Source: Dyadobacter diqingensis
GTDB lineage: Bacteria > Bacteroidota > Bacteroidia > Cytophagales > Spirosomataceae
NCBI RefSeq assembly: GCF_024220585.1
Contig: NZ_JAMXKF010000009.1
Span: 275,214 to 339,213 of the forward strand
DNA length: 64,000 nucleotides
Direction of reading: 5' to 3'
This document shows positions 52,679 through 61,885 of this stretch, piece by piece. The translations under genes were made by a program, and so were the position numbers. Numbering within the stretch: the first letter of the stretch is position 1; every line of letters starts with the position of its first letter. The notes below the pieces were generated by a model that was given only the letters and a program-made list of their open reading frames with translations, was not told where the DNA came from and did no database searches.

Positions 52679-53662
52679 ATGAAAATTTCGGCAATAGACA
52701 TACGTAAACATACGTTTGAAAAAATTTTCAGAGGTTACAATCCTGACGAAGTTGATGCATTTCTTAACTCTTTGTCGCAGGAATGGGAGCGCTTTTCGAG
52801 TGAGAACAGCATGCTGAAAATGCAGTTGGAATATGCAGAAAAGGAACTTAGTAAGTTAAAAGATATCGAATCAACACTTTTTCGTACGCTGAAATCCGCT
52901 GAGGATGCCAGCCGACAGATTGAAAAAGAGGCGATCGAATCGGCTGAGAAAAGGGTTGAGGAGTCGAAGGTAAAAGCCGACAGTATGATTGAGGAGGCGG
53001 AGCAAAGAACGAATCAGATCATCCTGGAAACGGAGAACCGCCTGAAGAAGTTTAAAGAGGATTTTGCACTGGAAATTAAAAATCAGGAGCGCGATTTTCG
53101 TGCCATTGAAAATTTCAGGGATAACCTCGTTGTGCAGCTTTCATCACTGGCCAATAACACAATTGAAACGGTTGAGCGTTTCGAAAATAAATACGACAAG
53201 GAGTCTGTGCTGAATAAGATGGAAGAGATCAAACAGCACGTTACTGAGATTGAAATTCCTAAAAAGGGAACTCCTGTTTCGCAGTATATTGCACCGGAGG
53301 CCGTAGAAGAAGAGCTTTCGGAAATTGAAGAGGAAGAAACTCCTGATGTGGATCTGGAAATTGTTTCAGCACCGGAAGTGGAAGAGAAAATAGTACCGGA
53401 GCCTGTTTTAGAGGAGATCGTGCCGGTTGAAGAGGAAATTTTGCCGGTGGTTGAAGCCGTAGAAGAAGAGCCGGAACCGGTTGCGAAAAAAGAAGAACTG
53501 AGTGCGGCGGATGCGGCTACGGAAGCTTTGGCAGAAATGCATAAATCTGCTGAAAGAGCGCGTGAAACAACTCCCCGTGAAGCTCAGAATACGTTTAAAG
53601 AAAAATCTCAGGAACCGGTTCTGCCAAAAAGTACAGGCGGATCGTTCTTTGACCAAATATAA
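52679..53662 (+). CDS. DivIVA-domain coiled-coil protein
   Basis: A 327-residue cytoplasmic protein. The N-terminal DivIVA motif (IDIRKHTFEKIFRGYNPDEV, residues 6-25) is followed by a long coiled coil (about 30-195), then an extremely Glu/Val/Pro-rich acidic tail (about 205-275) and a C-terminus with FFDQI. DivIVA domains bind curved membranes and recruit division or polarity factors in Gram-positives; the role in Bacteroidota is poorly known. The dihydroneopterin aldolase gene starts seven bases after the stop. Confidence 0.88.
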   Translation: MKISAIDIRKHTFEKIFRGYNPDEVDAFLNSLSQEWERFSSENSMLKMQLEYAEKELSKLKDIESTLFRTLKSAEDASRQIEKEAIESAEKRVEESKVKADSMIEEAEQRTNQIILETENRLKKFKEDFALEIKNQERDFRAIENFRDNLVVQLSSLANNTIETVERFENKYDKESVLNKMEEIKQHVTEIEIPKKGTPVSQYIAPEAVEEELSEIEEEETPDVDLEIVSAPEVEEKIVPEPVLEEIVPVEEEILPVVEAVEEEPEPVAKKEELSAADAATEALAEMHKSAERARETTPREAQNTFKEKSQEPVLPKSTGGSFFDQI

Positions 53663-53668
53663 TTTACA

Positions 53669-54019
53669 TTGGGTACGATCTCATTAGAAGGATTAGAGTT
53701 TTTTGCTTACCACGGTTATTACCCCGAAGAGCAGAGAATAGGTAATAAATATGCACTCGATATAACAATAAATACCGATTTTATAGAGGCCGCAGTAAAG
53801 GATAAGTTAAGTGCCACGGTCAACTATGAAACATTATATCAGATCGCGGCAAAGGTGATGCAGGAGCCGGCCAAATTGTTGGAACATATCGGTTTTAAGG
53901 TGATTGCCAGCGTCAGGGAGCATTATCCGGATGTACAGAAAGTAACCGTGAGAGTATCCAAGTTTAACCCGCCGATAGGAGGGGTTTGTACCCGGGCCAC
54001 CATTACGATGGAAGGATGA
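53669..54019 (+). CDS. folB: Dihydroneopterin aldolase with a TTG start
   Basis: A 116-residue enzyme that cleaves dihydroneopterin in folate synthesis. The family start (ISLEGLEFFAYHGYYPEEQRIGN, with the catalytic Glu near residue 22) and the C-terminal VRVSKFNPPIGG are conserved. No ATG is available ahead of the conserved region, so TTG at 53669 (seven bases after the DivIVA-domain gene stop) is the only plausible start. Other folate genes are not near. Confidence 0.92.
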   Translation: MGTISLEGLEFFAYHGYYPEEQRIGNKYALDITINTDFIEAAVKDKLSATVNYETLYQIAAKVMQEPAKLLEHIGFKVIASVREHYPDVQKVTVRVSKFNPPIGGVCTRATITMEG

Positions 54020-54023
54020 TTTT

Positions 54024-54051
54024 TAATTATTAATGGTTAAGGGTTAATGAT
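54024..54051. repeat. Seven-base periodic array after folB
   Basis: Four consecutive heptamers beginning TAA (TAATTAT at 54024, TAATGGT, and two variants) directly downstream of the folB stop. Confidence 0.7.
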
Positions 54052-54105
54052 TGCGTTTAACGGTGATTATATTTATTAACAGATATTTGGCTTTGGAAGC
54101 CTGAA

Positions 54106-54144
54106 GAAAAAAGAGGAGTCAACTTTTCAAAAGTTGACTCCTCT
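54106..54144 (-). terminator. Terminator after the carboxynorspermidine synthase gene
   Basis: Sixteen-base perfect stem with a one-base centre (54112-54127 with 54129-54144). On the minus strand it is followed by a T-run (54106-54111). It lies 38 bases after the stop codon at 54182. Confidence 0.85.
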
Positions 54145-54181
54145 GGCTTTAGAGCATTTGCTCTTTATCTATTATTTTCCC

Positions 54182-55399
54182 TTATGCAGGATATTCGTGA
54201 GGAAGCGAAACGTTGATTCTTTCGTTCCATGGCAAACCCTGCGTATTCAAATGCGCCATGAATGGATCCGGATTTAGTTCTTCGCAGTTCCAAACACCTG
54301 GTTTCATCCACTCTTCGTTAGTCAGCATAAGCATGGCACCGATCATCGCCGGAACACCTGTTGTATAACTTACAGCCTGTGCCTTCACTTCTTTGTAACA
54401 AGCGGCGTGGTCGCAGTTATTCCAAACGTAATAAGTTGTTTCTTCACCGTCTTTAATCCCTTTGATCTGGCAGCCGATTGAAGTCTGTCCCGAATAATTT
54501 TCGCCCAGCGAATCAGGAGCAGGAAGAACAGCTTTCAGGAATTCAAGAGGAACGATATCAATACCGTTGAATTTAATAGGTTTGATGCTCGTCATGCCCA
54601 CGTTTTCAAGCACATTTAAGTGCGTGATGTAAGCTTGTCCGAAAGTCATCCAGAAACGTGCACGTTTCAAAGTAGGGAAGTTTTTTACCAAAGATTCAAG
54701 TTCTTCGTGGTAAAGCACATAACTTTCTTTGGGTCCGATTCCGGGATATTCGATTGGTTTATGGATCGACATGGCTGGTATTTCCACCCACTCTCCGTTT
54801 TCCCAGTAACGACCTGGCTGAGTGATCTCGCGGATATTGATTTCCGGGTTGAAATTGGTAGCAAATGCTTTTCCATGATCGCCGGCGTTACAGTCGATGA
54901 TGTCCAGATAGTGCATTTCATCGAAATAATGTTTGTTGGCATAGGCAGTGAAAACCTGGGTAACACCCGGGTCAAAACCACAGCCAAGCAAAGCCATCAA
55001 ACCAGCATCTTTAAAGCGTTGCTGATATGCCCATTGCCAGCTATATTCAAATTTGGCAACATCTTTTGGTTCGTAATTGGCCGTATCCAAATAATGTACT
55101 CCTGTTTCCAGACAAGCCTCCATGATCGTAAGATCCTGATAAGGAAGAGCAACATTGATTAACAATTTTGGCTGGAAGCGCTTGATAAGCAAAACAGTTT
55201 CAGCAACGATATCAGCATCAACCTGTGCTGTTTCGATGTCAACGCCGTGCATTTCCTTGATTTCAGCAGCTATTTTGTCGCACTTTGATTTTGTACGGCT
55301 GGCTAGCATGATGCTCGTAAATACATTGCTGTTCAATGCACATTTATGCGCCACCACACTTCCGACGCCGCCGGCACCAATAATAAGAACTTTGGACAT
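54182..55399 (-). CDS. Carboxynorspermidine synthase / saccharopine dehydrogenase family
   Basis: A 405-residue NAD(P)-dependent enzyme joining a diamine to aspartate semialdehyde in the norspermidine/spermidine pathway used by many bacteria. N-terminal Rossmann motif GAGGVGSVVAHKCALN, YLDTANYEP and GCGFDPGVTQVFTAYA, plus late motifs NCDHAACY and the Gly-rich C-terminus, fit carboxynorspermidine synthases better than lysine-pathway saccharopine dehydrogenases. The ATG at 55399 starts the Rossmann fold; the 20 residues upstream are not conserved. The decarboxylase partner gene is not in this window. Confidence 0.85.
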   Translation of the reverse strand: MSKVLIIGAGGVGSVVAHKCALNSNVFTSIMLASRTKSKCDKIAAEIKEMHGVDIETAQVDADIVAETVLLIKRFQPKLLINVALPYQDLTIMEACLETGVHYLDTANYEPKDVAKFEYSWQWAYQQRFKDAGLMALLGCGFDPGVTQVFTAYANKHYFDEMHYLDIIDCNAGDHGKAFATNFNPEINIREITQPGRYWENGEWVEIPAMSIHKPIEYPGIGPKESYVLYHEELESLVKNFPTLKRARFWMTFGQAYITHLNVLENVGMTSIKPIKFNGIDIVPLEFLKAVLPAPDSLGENYSGQTSIGCQIKGIKDGEETTYYVWNNCDHAACYKEVKAQAVSYTTGVPAMIGAMLMLTNEEWMKPGVWNCEELNPDPFMAHLNTQGLPWNERINVSLPHEYPA

Positions 55400-55571
55400 G
55401 TGTTTTTTTAATGAATAATTGGGTGAATGTTTGAATAAGTGAGTCAGTTGCTTCGGCAACGATCCTGAAAGATTCGTGCCGGATCAATACTTCCTCCCAA
55501 ATTTCTAACGATAAGCCTCAGATCGGTTTATGCCAGAGCACAACATTTCGGACTAATCGCCTTTTCAACCG

Positions 55572-55579
55572 CAAAGATA
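55572..55579 (-). promoter_or_regulatory. Candidate -7 promoter box (TATCTTTG)
   Basis: Exact Bacteroidota -7 consensus on the minus strand, about 172 bases upstream of the carboxynorspermidine synthase start. No -33 partner was recognised, so this is tentative. Confidence 0.3.
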
Positions 55580-55630
55580 GGACGACCAAATGTTTTTTTG
55601 TTAATTCATTATTAATTTAACCGATCAGCC

Positions 55631-56113
55631 ATGGATATTTTGCTTTTTGTTGCCGGTATTGCCTGTCTCTTAACCGGATTGGCCGGTGCCATCCTGCCAC
55701 TTCCCGGACCGCCCCTGAGTTTTGCCGGACTTATTCTTTTGCACATCAGCAAATTTGCAGAGTTCAGCAATACGGTCTTATATAGTCTGGGTTTTGTAAC
55801 CGTTGTAATTGCCGTGCTGGATTATTATATACCGATCTGGGGTACGAAGAAATTTGGTGGAACCCGGTATGGAGCCATTGGCGCAACGCTTGGATTATTG
55901 GTCGGATTCTTTTTTATCCCTGCTATCGGAATGTTTGTCGGGACATTTTTAGGAGCGTTGCTGGGAGAGCTTATCGGCGGTTCACAAATCAAAAGCGCGT
56001 TAAAATCTGCGGTCGGTTCCTTTGTTGGATTTCTGACCGGCATTGTGATGAAGGTAATCCTTTGTCTGATTATGATCGGGTACGCCGTGGTAGAGGTATG
56101 GGGAAATATTTAA
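55631..56113 (+). CDS. DUF456 membrane protein
   Basis: A 160-residue integral protein with about four to five helices. The Gly-rich pattern GLLVGFFFIPAIGMFVGTFLGALLGELIGG (about 95-125, glycine-zipper-like helices) and GAILPLPGPPLSF near residue 20 match DUF456, a widespread family of unknown function. No operon partner is adjacent; a bidirectional terminator follows. Possibly a small stress-related transporter. Confidence 0.85.
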   Translation: MDILLFVAGIACLLTGLAGAILPLPGPPLSFAGLILLHISKFAEFSNTVLYSLGFVTVVIAVLDYYIPIWGTKKFGGTRYGAIGATLGLLVGFFFIPAIGMFVGTFLGALLGELIGGSQIKSALKSAVGSFVGFLTGIVMKVILCLIMIGYAVVEVWGNI

Positions 56114-56193
56114 CAGTCTAGTTTGTAGTGAGTTATGTGAATATTTCCCGGTATGATCCCTTTCTTTTTTTAGAAAATCAATTGTTGAAAAAT

Positions 56194-56230
56194 AAAAAAT
56201 CCTTGCAGCAAAGCCGCAAGGATTTCTTTT
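56194..56230. terminator. Bidirectional rho-independent terminator
   Basis: Ten-base perfect stem (56197-56206 with 56216-56225) with A-run and T-run on either side, serving the DUF456 gene (plus) and the efflux adaptor gene (minus). Confidence 0.85.
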
Positions 56231-56277
56231 TAACCTAAACTAAATCGAACTTATTACATAGTTGTAACGTAACCGTT

Positions 56278-57678
56278 CTAGTTTTCATTTGATTTTTTTT
56301 CGTCTTTTTTCACTTCTTTTTTCTTTAGCTCGACTAAGTCGCCGCTTTTCAGTGTTTTAGACACAACAATATATGGACCAGAGATAATTTCGTCGCCGTT
56401 TTTCAGGCCGGATAAAATCTCGATGTTTTCGAAGTCACTGATACCTGTTTTAACCTCACGCATTTCTGCCTTTCCGTTCACTCTTACGAAAACAACCTCC
56501 TTGATTGCTTCCTCTTTCTTTGGTTTTTCAGGCTCCGCGCTTTCCGGTTTTTTGTCCTTATCATCCGGAGCCGGTGTATTGTTACGCGTTGTTACCGCAG
56601 CGATCGGAACAGAGACAACCTTATTTTTTCTTTCTGTCGTAATTTCCACCGAAGCAGTCATACCTGGTTTGAATGGGTAAGATTTTTTATTCTTGGTAGC
56701 CATCAAATCGCTGAACGATTCGTTAAGGATTTTAACCTTTACTTCAAATTCGGTTACGGCATCAGAAGAAGCACTGCTCAGTGCCGTGGATGACGAAGAG
56801 GCCAATCCCGCGGCTGTATTGGCAATCTCTTTTACAACTCCTTTAAACTTACGTCCTGACGAGCTGTAAGCATCCACATCAATTTCAGCCGTATCACCCA
56901 GCGTTACGCGCACAATGTCGTTTTCATTCACGTTTACCCGTACTTCCATGTTGCTCAGGTTGGCAATACGCATCATTTCTGTTCCTGCCATTTGTGTTGT
57001 ACCTACCACACGTTCACCTACCTCCACATTAAGCAAAGAAACAATGCCGCTAACCGGCGCGAAAATGGTTGTTTTACGCAGGTTTTCAGCCGCATCACGA
57101 AGACTGGCTTCCGCGCTTCTGATATTGAACAATGCAGCGGCAACATTCGCCTGAGAAGAAGAAAGGTCTTGCTTGGCTATATCGTAGTTAGAACTGAACT
57201 GCTCAAAATCTGATGCTGAGATAACTTTATCGTTATACAGTTTTTTATTCCGCTCAAAAATCAGCTTTGATTGCGTCAAACGTGCTTCTGCCTGCAAAAC
57301 CAGCGCTTTCGTTTGCTCGTGATTTGCTTTGCTGGAATTAACAGCTGCCTGGGCGCGGGCCATTAACGACTCGTAGTTATCAGGACGGATTTTTAAAAGA
57401 AGCTGGCCTTTTACAACCGAGTCTCCTTCGGCAACGTATAAGTTGGTGATCTCCCCCGAAACGTCAGGGCTTAATTTAACTTCCACTTCCGGCTGTACTT
57501 TTCCGGATGCACTCACGCGCTCAATGATGTCAGCCTCCTTGACCTTTGTAAATTCTACTTCGGTGGCTTTTGGCTGCCCGATCCACCCGGCTTGTTTTGC
57601 ACCGACTAACCCGGCAATAAGAAGTACAACAACACCTCCTACAATCCACCATATTCCTTTTGAAGATTTACGCGCCAT
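56278..57678 (-). CDS. Efflux periplasmic adaptor (HlyD/MacA-like)
   Basis: A 466-residue membrane-fusion protein that links an inner-membrane pump to TolC. One N-terminal transmembrane helix (about 9-26), the lipoyl/barrel-sandwich halves (VQPEVEVKLSPDVSGEI and TIFAPVSGIVSLLNV), a helical hairpin (about 100-195) with coiled-coil heptads, and beta-barrel regions follow. The C-terminal region has a Lys/Glu-rich insertion (about 366-390). A TolC gene lies immediately upstream, but no inner-membrane transporter gene is in the cluster. Confidence 0.92.
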   Translation of the reverse strand: MARKSSKGIWWIVGGVVVLLIAGLVGAKQAGWIGQPKATEVEFTKVKEADIIERVSASGKVQPEVEVKLSPDVSGEITNLYVAEGDSVVKGQLLLKIRPDNYESLMARAQAAVNSSKANHEQTKALVLQAEARLTQSKLIFERNKKLYNDKVISASDFEQFSSNYDIAKQDLSSSQANVAAALFNIRSAEASLRDAAENLRKTTIFAPVSGIVSLLNVEVGERVVGTTQMAGTEMMRIANLSNMEVRVNVNENDIVRVTLGDTAEIDVDAYSSSGRKFKGVVKEIANTAAGLASSSSTALSSASSDAVTEFEVKVKILNESFSDLMATKNKKSYPFKPGMTASVEITTERKNKVVSVPIAAVTTRNNTPAPDDKDKKPESAEPEKPKKEEAIKEVVFVRVNGKAEMREVKTGISDFENIEILSGLKNGDEIISGPYIVVSKTLKSGDLVELKKKEVKKDEKKSNEN

Positions 57679-57743
57679 AATTCATTATTTGGTTTACGGT
57701 TGTTTTATTTTTTATGATATCAGAAACTCTGTATCAATTAAAT

Positions 57744-59240
57744 TTAGAAATCAGACAGGGGACGGTTCATATAAAAATCGAGGATTTTTGTTCTGAACAC
57801 ATAATCGTATTTTGTCTGGATCAGGTTGCTGTTGGCACGGTCCAGATTCGCTTTTGCAATGTTATATTCAACAGAATTGATCGCACCTACATCGAAACGT
57901 ACCTGCGCCACACGGTGGGCTTCCGTTAAAGCCCGCACCTGATTGGCTGTTGCTGAATAACGTTTGGCCGAATTGTTCATGTCAATATAAGCCTGTTCCA
58001 CATTTTTACGAATGGTCAGCTGAACCTGCTGTGCCTGATACTCCGTGTTCTTTTGCTGAATTTTGGCATTGGCCACATTATACTTTACCTGGAAATTGGT
58101 GAAAATAGGAATACGCAAACTTAGGCTGACAGAAGGGTTTCTGTTAAAGTTCAGCTGGTCGAGGTATCCAAAATGCTGAATTCCACCATTGGGTGTAGTA
58201 ATTTTCTCGATAATCGGAACCGTTACACCGCCGTAACTTACATAAGAAGTGGTCGACGGAACGTCATACGTTGTGCTTCCTGTTCCGTTGGCAACAAATC
58301 GTTCCTTGGGAGCAGCACTTGAAAAAGCCGTACTGAATCCTCCGTTCAGTGATAAAGTTGGCATGGCTACACCACGAGCAATTTCAATTGATTTTTTAGC
58401 AGATTCAATACGCAGGTTTGCAGCTTTCATCTGGGGCAGGTTAGTCATAGCCGTTTCATATATTTCCTGAATCGTCGCGTCATAAGCCTGAAGTGTCGGG
58501 TCTGCAACCGTGATCTTTACCACATTAATCTGATTTGCACCCGGAAGGTTCATGTATTGTTTCAGATTCAGTTTTGCAGTTTCGAGGTTGTTTTCAGCAT
58601 TAACAAGAGAAAGCTCATCGTTTGCCAGCTGAGCACGGAGGTCAAGCAGGTTACTTTCTGCGAGCGTACCGGCCGCCACCAGTTTAGCAGTACGTTCCAC
58701 TTGCAGGTTCGAAGCATCTACCTGGCGTCGGGCAACTTCAATAAGTTCTTCGTTGCTGATCACCTGAAGGTAAGATAATGCGACATTCAGCATCAGATCG
58801 TTACGTGCCGCATCCAGATCCTTCTGGCTGGCTTTTAGATTGATATCATTTCTGACAATGTTGTTTTTAATCTGGAATCCGTTAAAAAGAACTACACTCG
58901 CACCAAGCTGAAAGCTGTTCTGGCTGATACTCTGCTGGACAAACTGGTTGGTAAAAGGGTCAATGTTACGACCGAAACTGAATCCCTGTCCGGCACTGAA
59001 ATTCAGGCTGGGCCAACGCTGCCAGCGCGACTGCTCGTAGGTGTTTCCGTTGGTCTGAACTTGTAATTCAGACTGTTTTAGCTGAGGATTTGATTCCAGA
59101 GCGATTCGGATACAGTCTTCAAGCGAATAAGTGTTTTCTGCTTTGGGGGGAGTAGTCGTTTGTCCATAAGCGGACTGAAACAAAACCAATCCACAAACCA
59201 TCATGGCTATAAGTGCAGATTTCTGTAACGAATTTATCAT
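57744..59240 (-). CDS. TolC-family outer-membrane efflux protein
   Basis: A 498-residue outer-membrane channel. The ATG at 59240 gives a signal peptide (about 1-27, ending AYGQ); 52 upstream residues are not signal-like. Two OEP repeats are visible: YSLEDCIRIALESNPQLKQSELQVQ (about 36-60) and the later LTIRKNVEQAYIDMNNSAKRYSATANQ, typical of alternating helical-barrel segments. Co-transcribed with the adaptor (65-base gap), it would form an export channel; the cargo is unknown. Confidence 0.94.
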   Translation of the reverse strand: MINSLQKSALIAMMVCGLVLFQSAYGQTTTPPKAENTYSLEDCIRIALESNPQLKQSELQVQTNGNTYEQSRWQRWPSLNFSAGQGFSFGRNIDPFTNQFVQQSISQNSFQLGASVVLFNGFQIKNNIVRNDINLKASQKDLDAARNDLMLNVALSYLQVISNEELIEVARRQVDASNLQVERTAKLVAAGTLAESNLLDLRAQLANDELSLVNAENNLETAKLNLKQYMNLPGANQINVVKITVADPTLQAYDATIQEIYETAMTNLPQMKAANLRIESAKKSIEIARGVAMPTLSLNGGFSTAFSSAAPKERFVANGTGSTTYDVPSTTSYVSYGGVTVPIIEKITTPNGGIQHFGYLDQLNFNRNPSVSLSLRIPIFTNFQVKYNVANAKIQQKNTEYQAQQVQLTIRKNVEQAYIDMNNSAKRYSATANQVRALTEAHRVAQVRFDVGAINSVEYNIAKANLDRANSNLIQTKYDYVFRTKILDFYMNRPLSDF

Positions 59241-59281
59241 ATGTCCATACTGTGTTAGATATTCAATATTACATGATGCTA

Positions 59282-59315
59282 TAAAAAACAACCATCCATT
59301 TAGTACGGACGGTTG
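59282..59315 (-). terminator. Terminator after the SpmA/SpmB-type gene
   Basis: Nine-base stem with one mismatch (59289-59297 with 59307-59315), followed on the minus strand by a T-run (59283-59288). It lies 38 bases after the stop at 59353 and before the TolC start. Confidence 0.75.
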
Positions 59316-59352
59316 CATAAGTAGGTAAATGGGTATTTTACAATATTTTGAT

Positions 59353-60588
59353 TTAATGGAAAAATAAATATCCGAGCCAGATCCCGGCCAGCACACCGAT
59401 TAGGTCAGCAATAAGGCCAACTACAATGGCATAACGGGAGTTTTTGATACCCACGGATCCGAAGTAAAGCGCTACGATATACAGTGTAGTGTCCGCTGAT
59501 CCCTGAAAAATGCAACCCAGCCTTCCAACGAAGGAATCAGGGCCGAATTTTGTCATGCCTTCAATCATCAATGCACGTGCTCCGCTGCCACTCAACGGTT
59601 TCATCAGGGCCACCGGCAAGGCATCGGTAAAATCACTGTTGATGCCTGAACTTATGATCACATACCGAAGACCATTCAGCAAATAATCCATAGCACCGCA
59701 GGTACGGAAAGCGCTGATTGCAACCAGCATTCCAACGAGATAGGGCATGATTTTTACGGAAGTTTCAAAACCCATTTTAGCACCGTCTATAAATACATCG
59801 AAGACATTTATTTTTTTGTAAAGTGCGCCCAATAAAAAAGAAGTAATAATAAAGAGCAGCAATGAATTCCCGACAACGATGGAGATCGTCTCAATTTGTT
59901 CTTTTGGCAAACCCGTGAGGTACCAAAGCAAAAGGGCCAGAACGGCCGTAACACCGCCAAGACCGAGTACGACGGTACGGTTAAAGAGGTTTATTTTTTG
60001 CCATGCCGCGGTGATCATCAAACTGACGACCGTAGTAATATAAGTTCCAATTACGCAGGGAATGAAAACATCGGACGGGTCGGTAGCGCCCAGGATAGCA
60101 CGTTGTGCAATAATGCTCAGCGGAATGATCTGAAGGCCGGACGTATGCAAAACCAGAAACATGATTTGGGCATTGGAGGCGGTGTCTTTGCTCGGGTTAA
60201 GTTCCTGGAGACTTTGCATGGCCTTTAACCCAAAAGGCGTGGCCGCGTTGTCAAGTCCCAACATATTGGCTCCGAAATTCATGATCATCTGGCCATTTGC
60301 CGGATGATTTTTAGGGATTTCGGGAAAAAGTTTGCTAAAAAAAGGCCCGATAATTCTGGCAAGAATATTGATGGCTCCTGCTTTTTCACCCACATTTAAT
60401 ATCCCCAGGAAAAAAGTCATAACCCCGGCGAGTGGCAAGGCAATATCCATCACAGCAACCTTGGAGGAATTTAGGATTCCCTCCACAACGAGCTTCAAGG
60501 TTTCCGTATCGCCGAAAAGGATAAATTTAGTCAGGGCAACGAAGAAGGCAATTGCAAAAAAGGCAATGAAAATATAATTAAGGGCCAT
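59353..60588 (-). CDS. Nucleoside recognition (SpmA-SpmB fused) membrane protein
   Basis: A 411-residue polytopic protein with two homologous halves resembling SpmA (about 1-205) and SpmB (about 245-411), separate proteins in sporulating Firmicutes. Conserved Gate motifs are visible, for example NFGANMLGLDNAATPFGL and GSGARALMIEGMTKFGPDSFVGRLG. SpmA/B are linked to spore maturation and the Gate domain to nucleoside transport, but Bacteroidota do not sporulate, so function is unknown. A terminator follows. Confidence 0.88.
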   Translation of the reverse strand: MALNYIFIAFFAIAFFVALTKFILFGDTETLKLVVEGILNSSKVAVMDIALPLAGVMTFFLGILNVGEKAGAINILARIIGPFFSKLFPEIPKNHPANGQMIMNFGANMLGLDNAATPFGLKAMQSLQELNPSKDTASNAQIMFLVLHTSGLQIIPLSIIAQRAILGATDPSDVFIPCVIGTYITTVVSLMITAAWQKINLFNRTVVLGLGGVTAVLALLLWYLTGLPKEQIETISIVVGNSLLLFIITSFLLGALYKKINVFDVFIDGAKMGFETSVKIMPYLVGMLVAISAFRTCGAMDYLLNGLRYVIISSGINSDFTDALPVALMKPLSGSGARALMIEGMTKFGPDSFVGRLGCIFQGSADTTLYIVALYFGSVGIKNSRYAIVVGLIADLIGVLAGIWLGYLFFH

Positions 60589-60841
60589 TAGATGAGGTAG
60601 TAGTTTATCAAAATGAAAACCAAAAGCGGGTCGGAATATTTATGAGGTCGAAAATAAATTAAATTCCTGAGAAAGCAGTAATCGCGTAACCGGCACGATT
60701 CTGATTTATAGGACATGTGTAAATCATTTACGGATTTATTCAAATTTTGAGGATAATGTAATCTTAATCTTGTTTTGAGATGATTTTCGAGATTCATTCC
60801 CTATCTTCCATTTCCAATATTCCTGTATTTAATTCTTAGCT

Positions 60842-61315
60842 ATGAAAAAGTATTGTTACCTGTTATCACTTGTTTTATTATTTTCCTGCAACAAAAAGAA
60901 GGAGTCGGAAGGAACGAAGGAATCTTCCATGACCGTATTAAATGATACGATTCCAACGGTGAGAAAGGTGGTCAGTAAAACAGCCGTTGCCAGTTACAGT
61001 GAAGTTGTAAAGGATAAGGACAATCTGAATGACTGGAAGTTTGCCGTAGATGTGTTTGAAACCGAGGAGACTTTCCAATATAAAGTTAAGATAAAATACA
61101 AGGAGCTGGACGCCGACGATAACCTGACGGTGCCGAATTTTGGTATACAGCCAAAGGTGAAAATTGAAAAAGGAGAAGAGGCGCTTTCCTGTGTTATTGG
61201 TTTTCTGGATAAGGACGGAGCGTTTAAAGAATTTAAAAGGGTTGAGGTAATTGGTGATCAGCTGAAAATCAGACAAACCAAAGGATATGGACGCAGCGTG
61301 GTGCGGGCTAAATAG
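60842..61315 (+). CDS. Hypothetical lipoprotein
   Basis: A 157-residue lipoprotein: lipobox L-F-S-C (C16) followed by a very charged N-terminal segment (NKKKESEGTKES) and an alpha/beta domain with alternating charged strands (about 60-150). I recognise no family. It is convergent with the DsrE-like gene, which ends seven bases beyond its stop. Confidence 0.75.
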   Translation: MKKYCYLLSLVLLFSCNKKKESEGTKESSMTVLNDTIPTVRKVVSKTAVASYSEVVKDKDNLNDWKFAVDVFETEETFQYKVKIKYKELDADDNLTVPNFGIQPKVKIEKGEEALSCVIGFLDKDGAFKEFKRVEVIGDQLKIRQTKGYGRSVVRAK

Positions 61316-61321
61316 TTTGAT

Positions 61322-61675
61322 TTAAAATCCTGCCTTGATATAACTCCATCCTTCCTGCTGCCTGATCACCAGTTCGGCAATGCCGGAAGGTATAATCTTA
61401 ATTCCCGGTATCAGATCGTCTGGCAGGATATTGTTTGAATCCAGCATGTTTTTGCAAACTTCAATTTTGACCTGTTTTTGCAGCAGGGTGCGTATGTCTT
61501 CGGAAAAGGGATTCTGATCTGTTACACAAAACGGCCATGACGCGCCGTGGCAGACGATTTTTACTTCTACCTGCTGATTGAAATGGTCAAGCAGGTTTAA
61601 AATCTGCCTGATTGTACTTTTGTATACTTTGGGTTCGGGAGAAGTTAACTGGATTATTGCTTTGTAAGAATTCAT
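61322..61675 (-). CDS. DsrE-like family protein
   Basis: A 117-residue protein of the DsrE/DsrF-like fold, which binds or transfers sulfur or acts in multi-subunit relays. The signature VEVKIVCHGASWPFCV (about 35-50) contains Cys residues, and a second Cys lies at VEVCKNML-like EVCKNML; the C-terminus GIAELVIRQQEGWSYIKAG is typical. The partner proteins (DsrF, DsrH, TusBCD) are not present. Function is unknown. Confidence 0.85.
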   Translation of the reverse strand: MNSYKAIIQLTSPEPKVYKSTIRQILNLLDHFNQQVEVKIVCHGASWPFCVTDQNPFSEDIRTLLQKQVKIEVCKNMLDSNNILPDDLIPGIKIIPSGIAELVIRQQEGWSYIKAGF

Positions 61676-61885
61676 AAAAATGTTGTCGCTTATTTAATTA
61701 AGATAGAAGAATTTTTTGATAATCCGGGGGTGGGAGCGGGGATTATTTGTCTGCGGAAACATTCATCTCTGGTAAGCGCATGTCGGTCCGCCGATTATGG
61801 CCTTTTATCCTTTTCGGTGGAAAATTCGAAATACTATTAGTAATTTTAATTGACCATTCCGTATTGACTTTATCGGCAATCAGTT

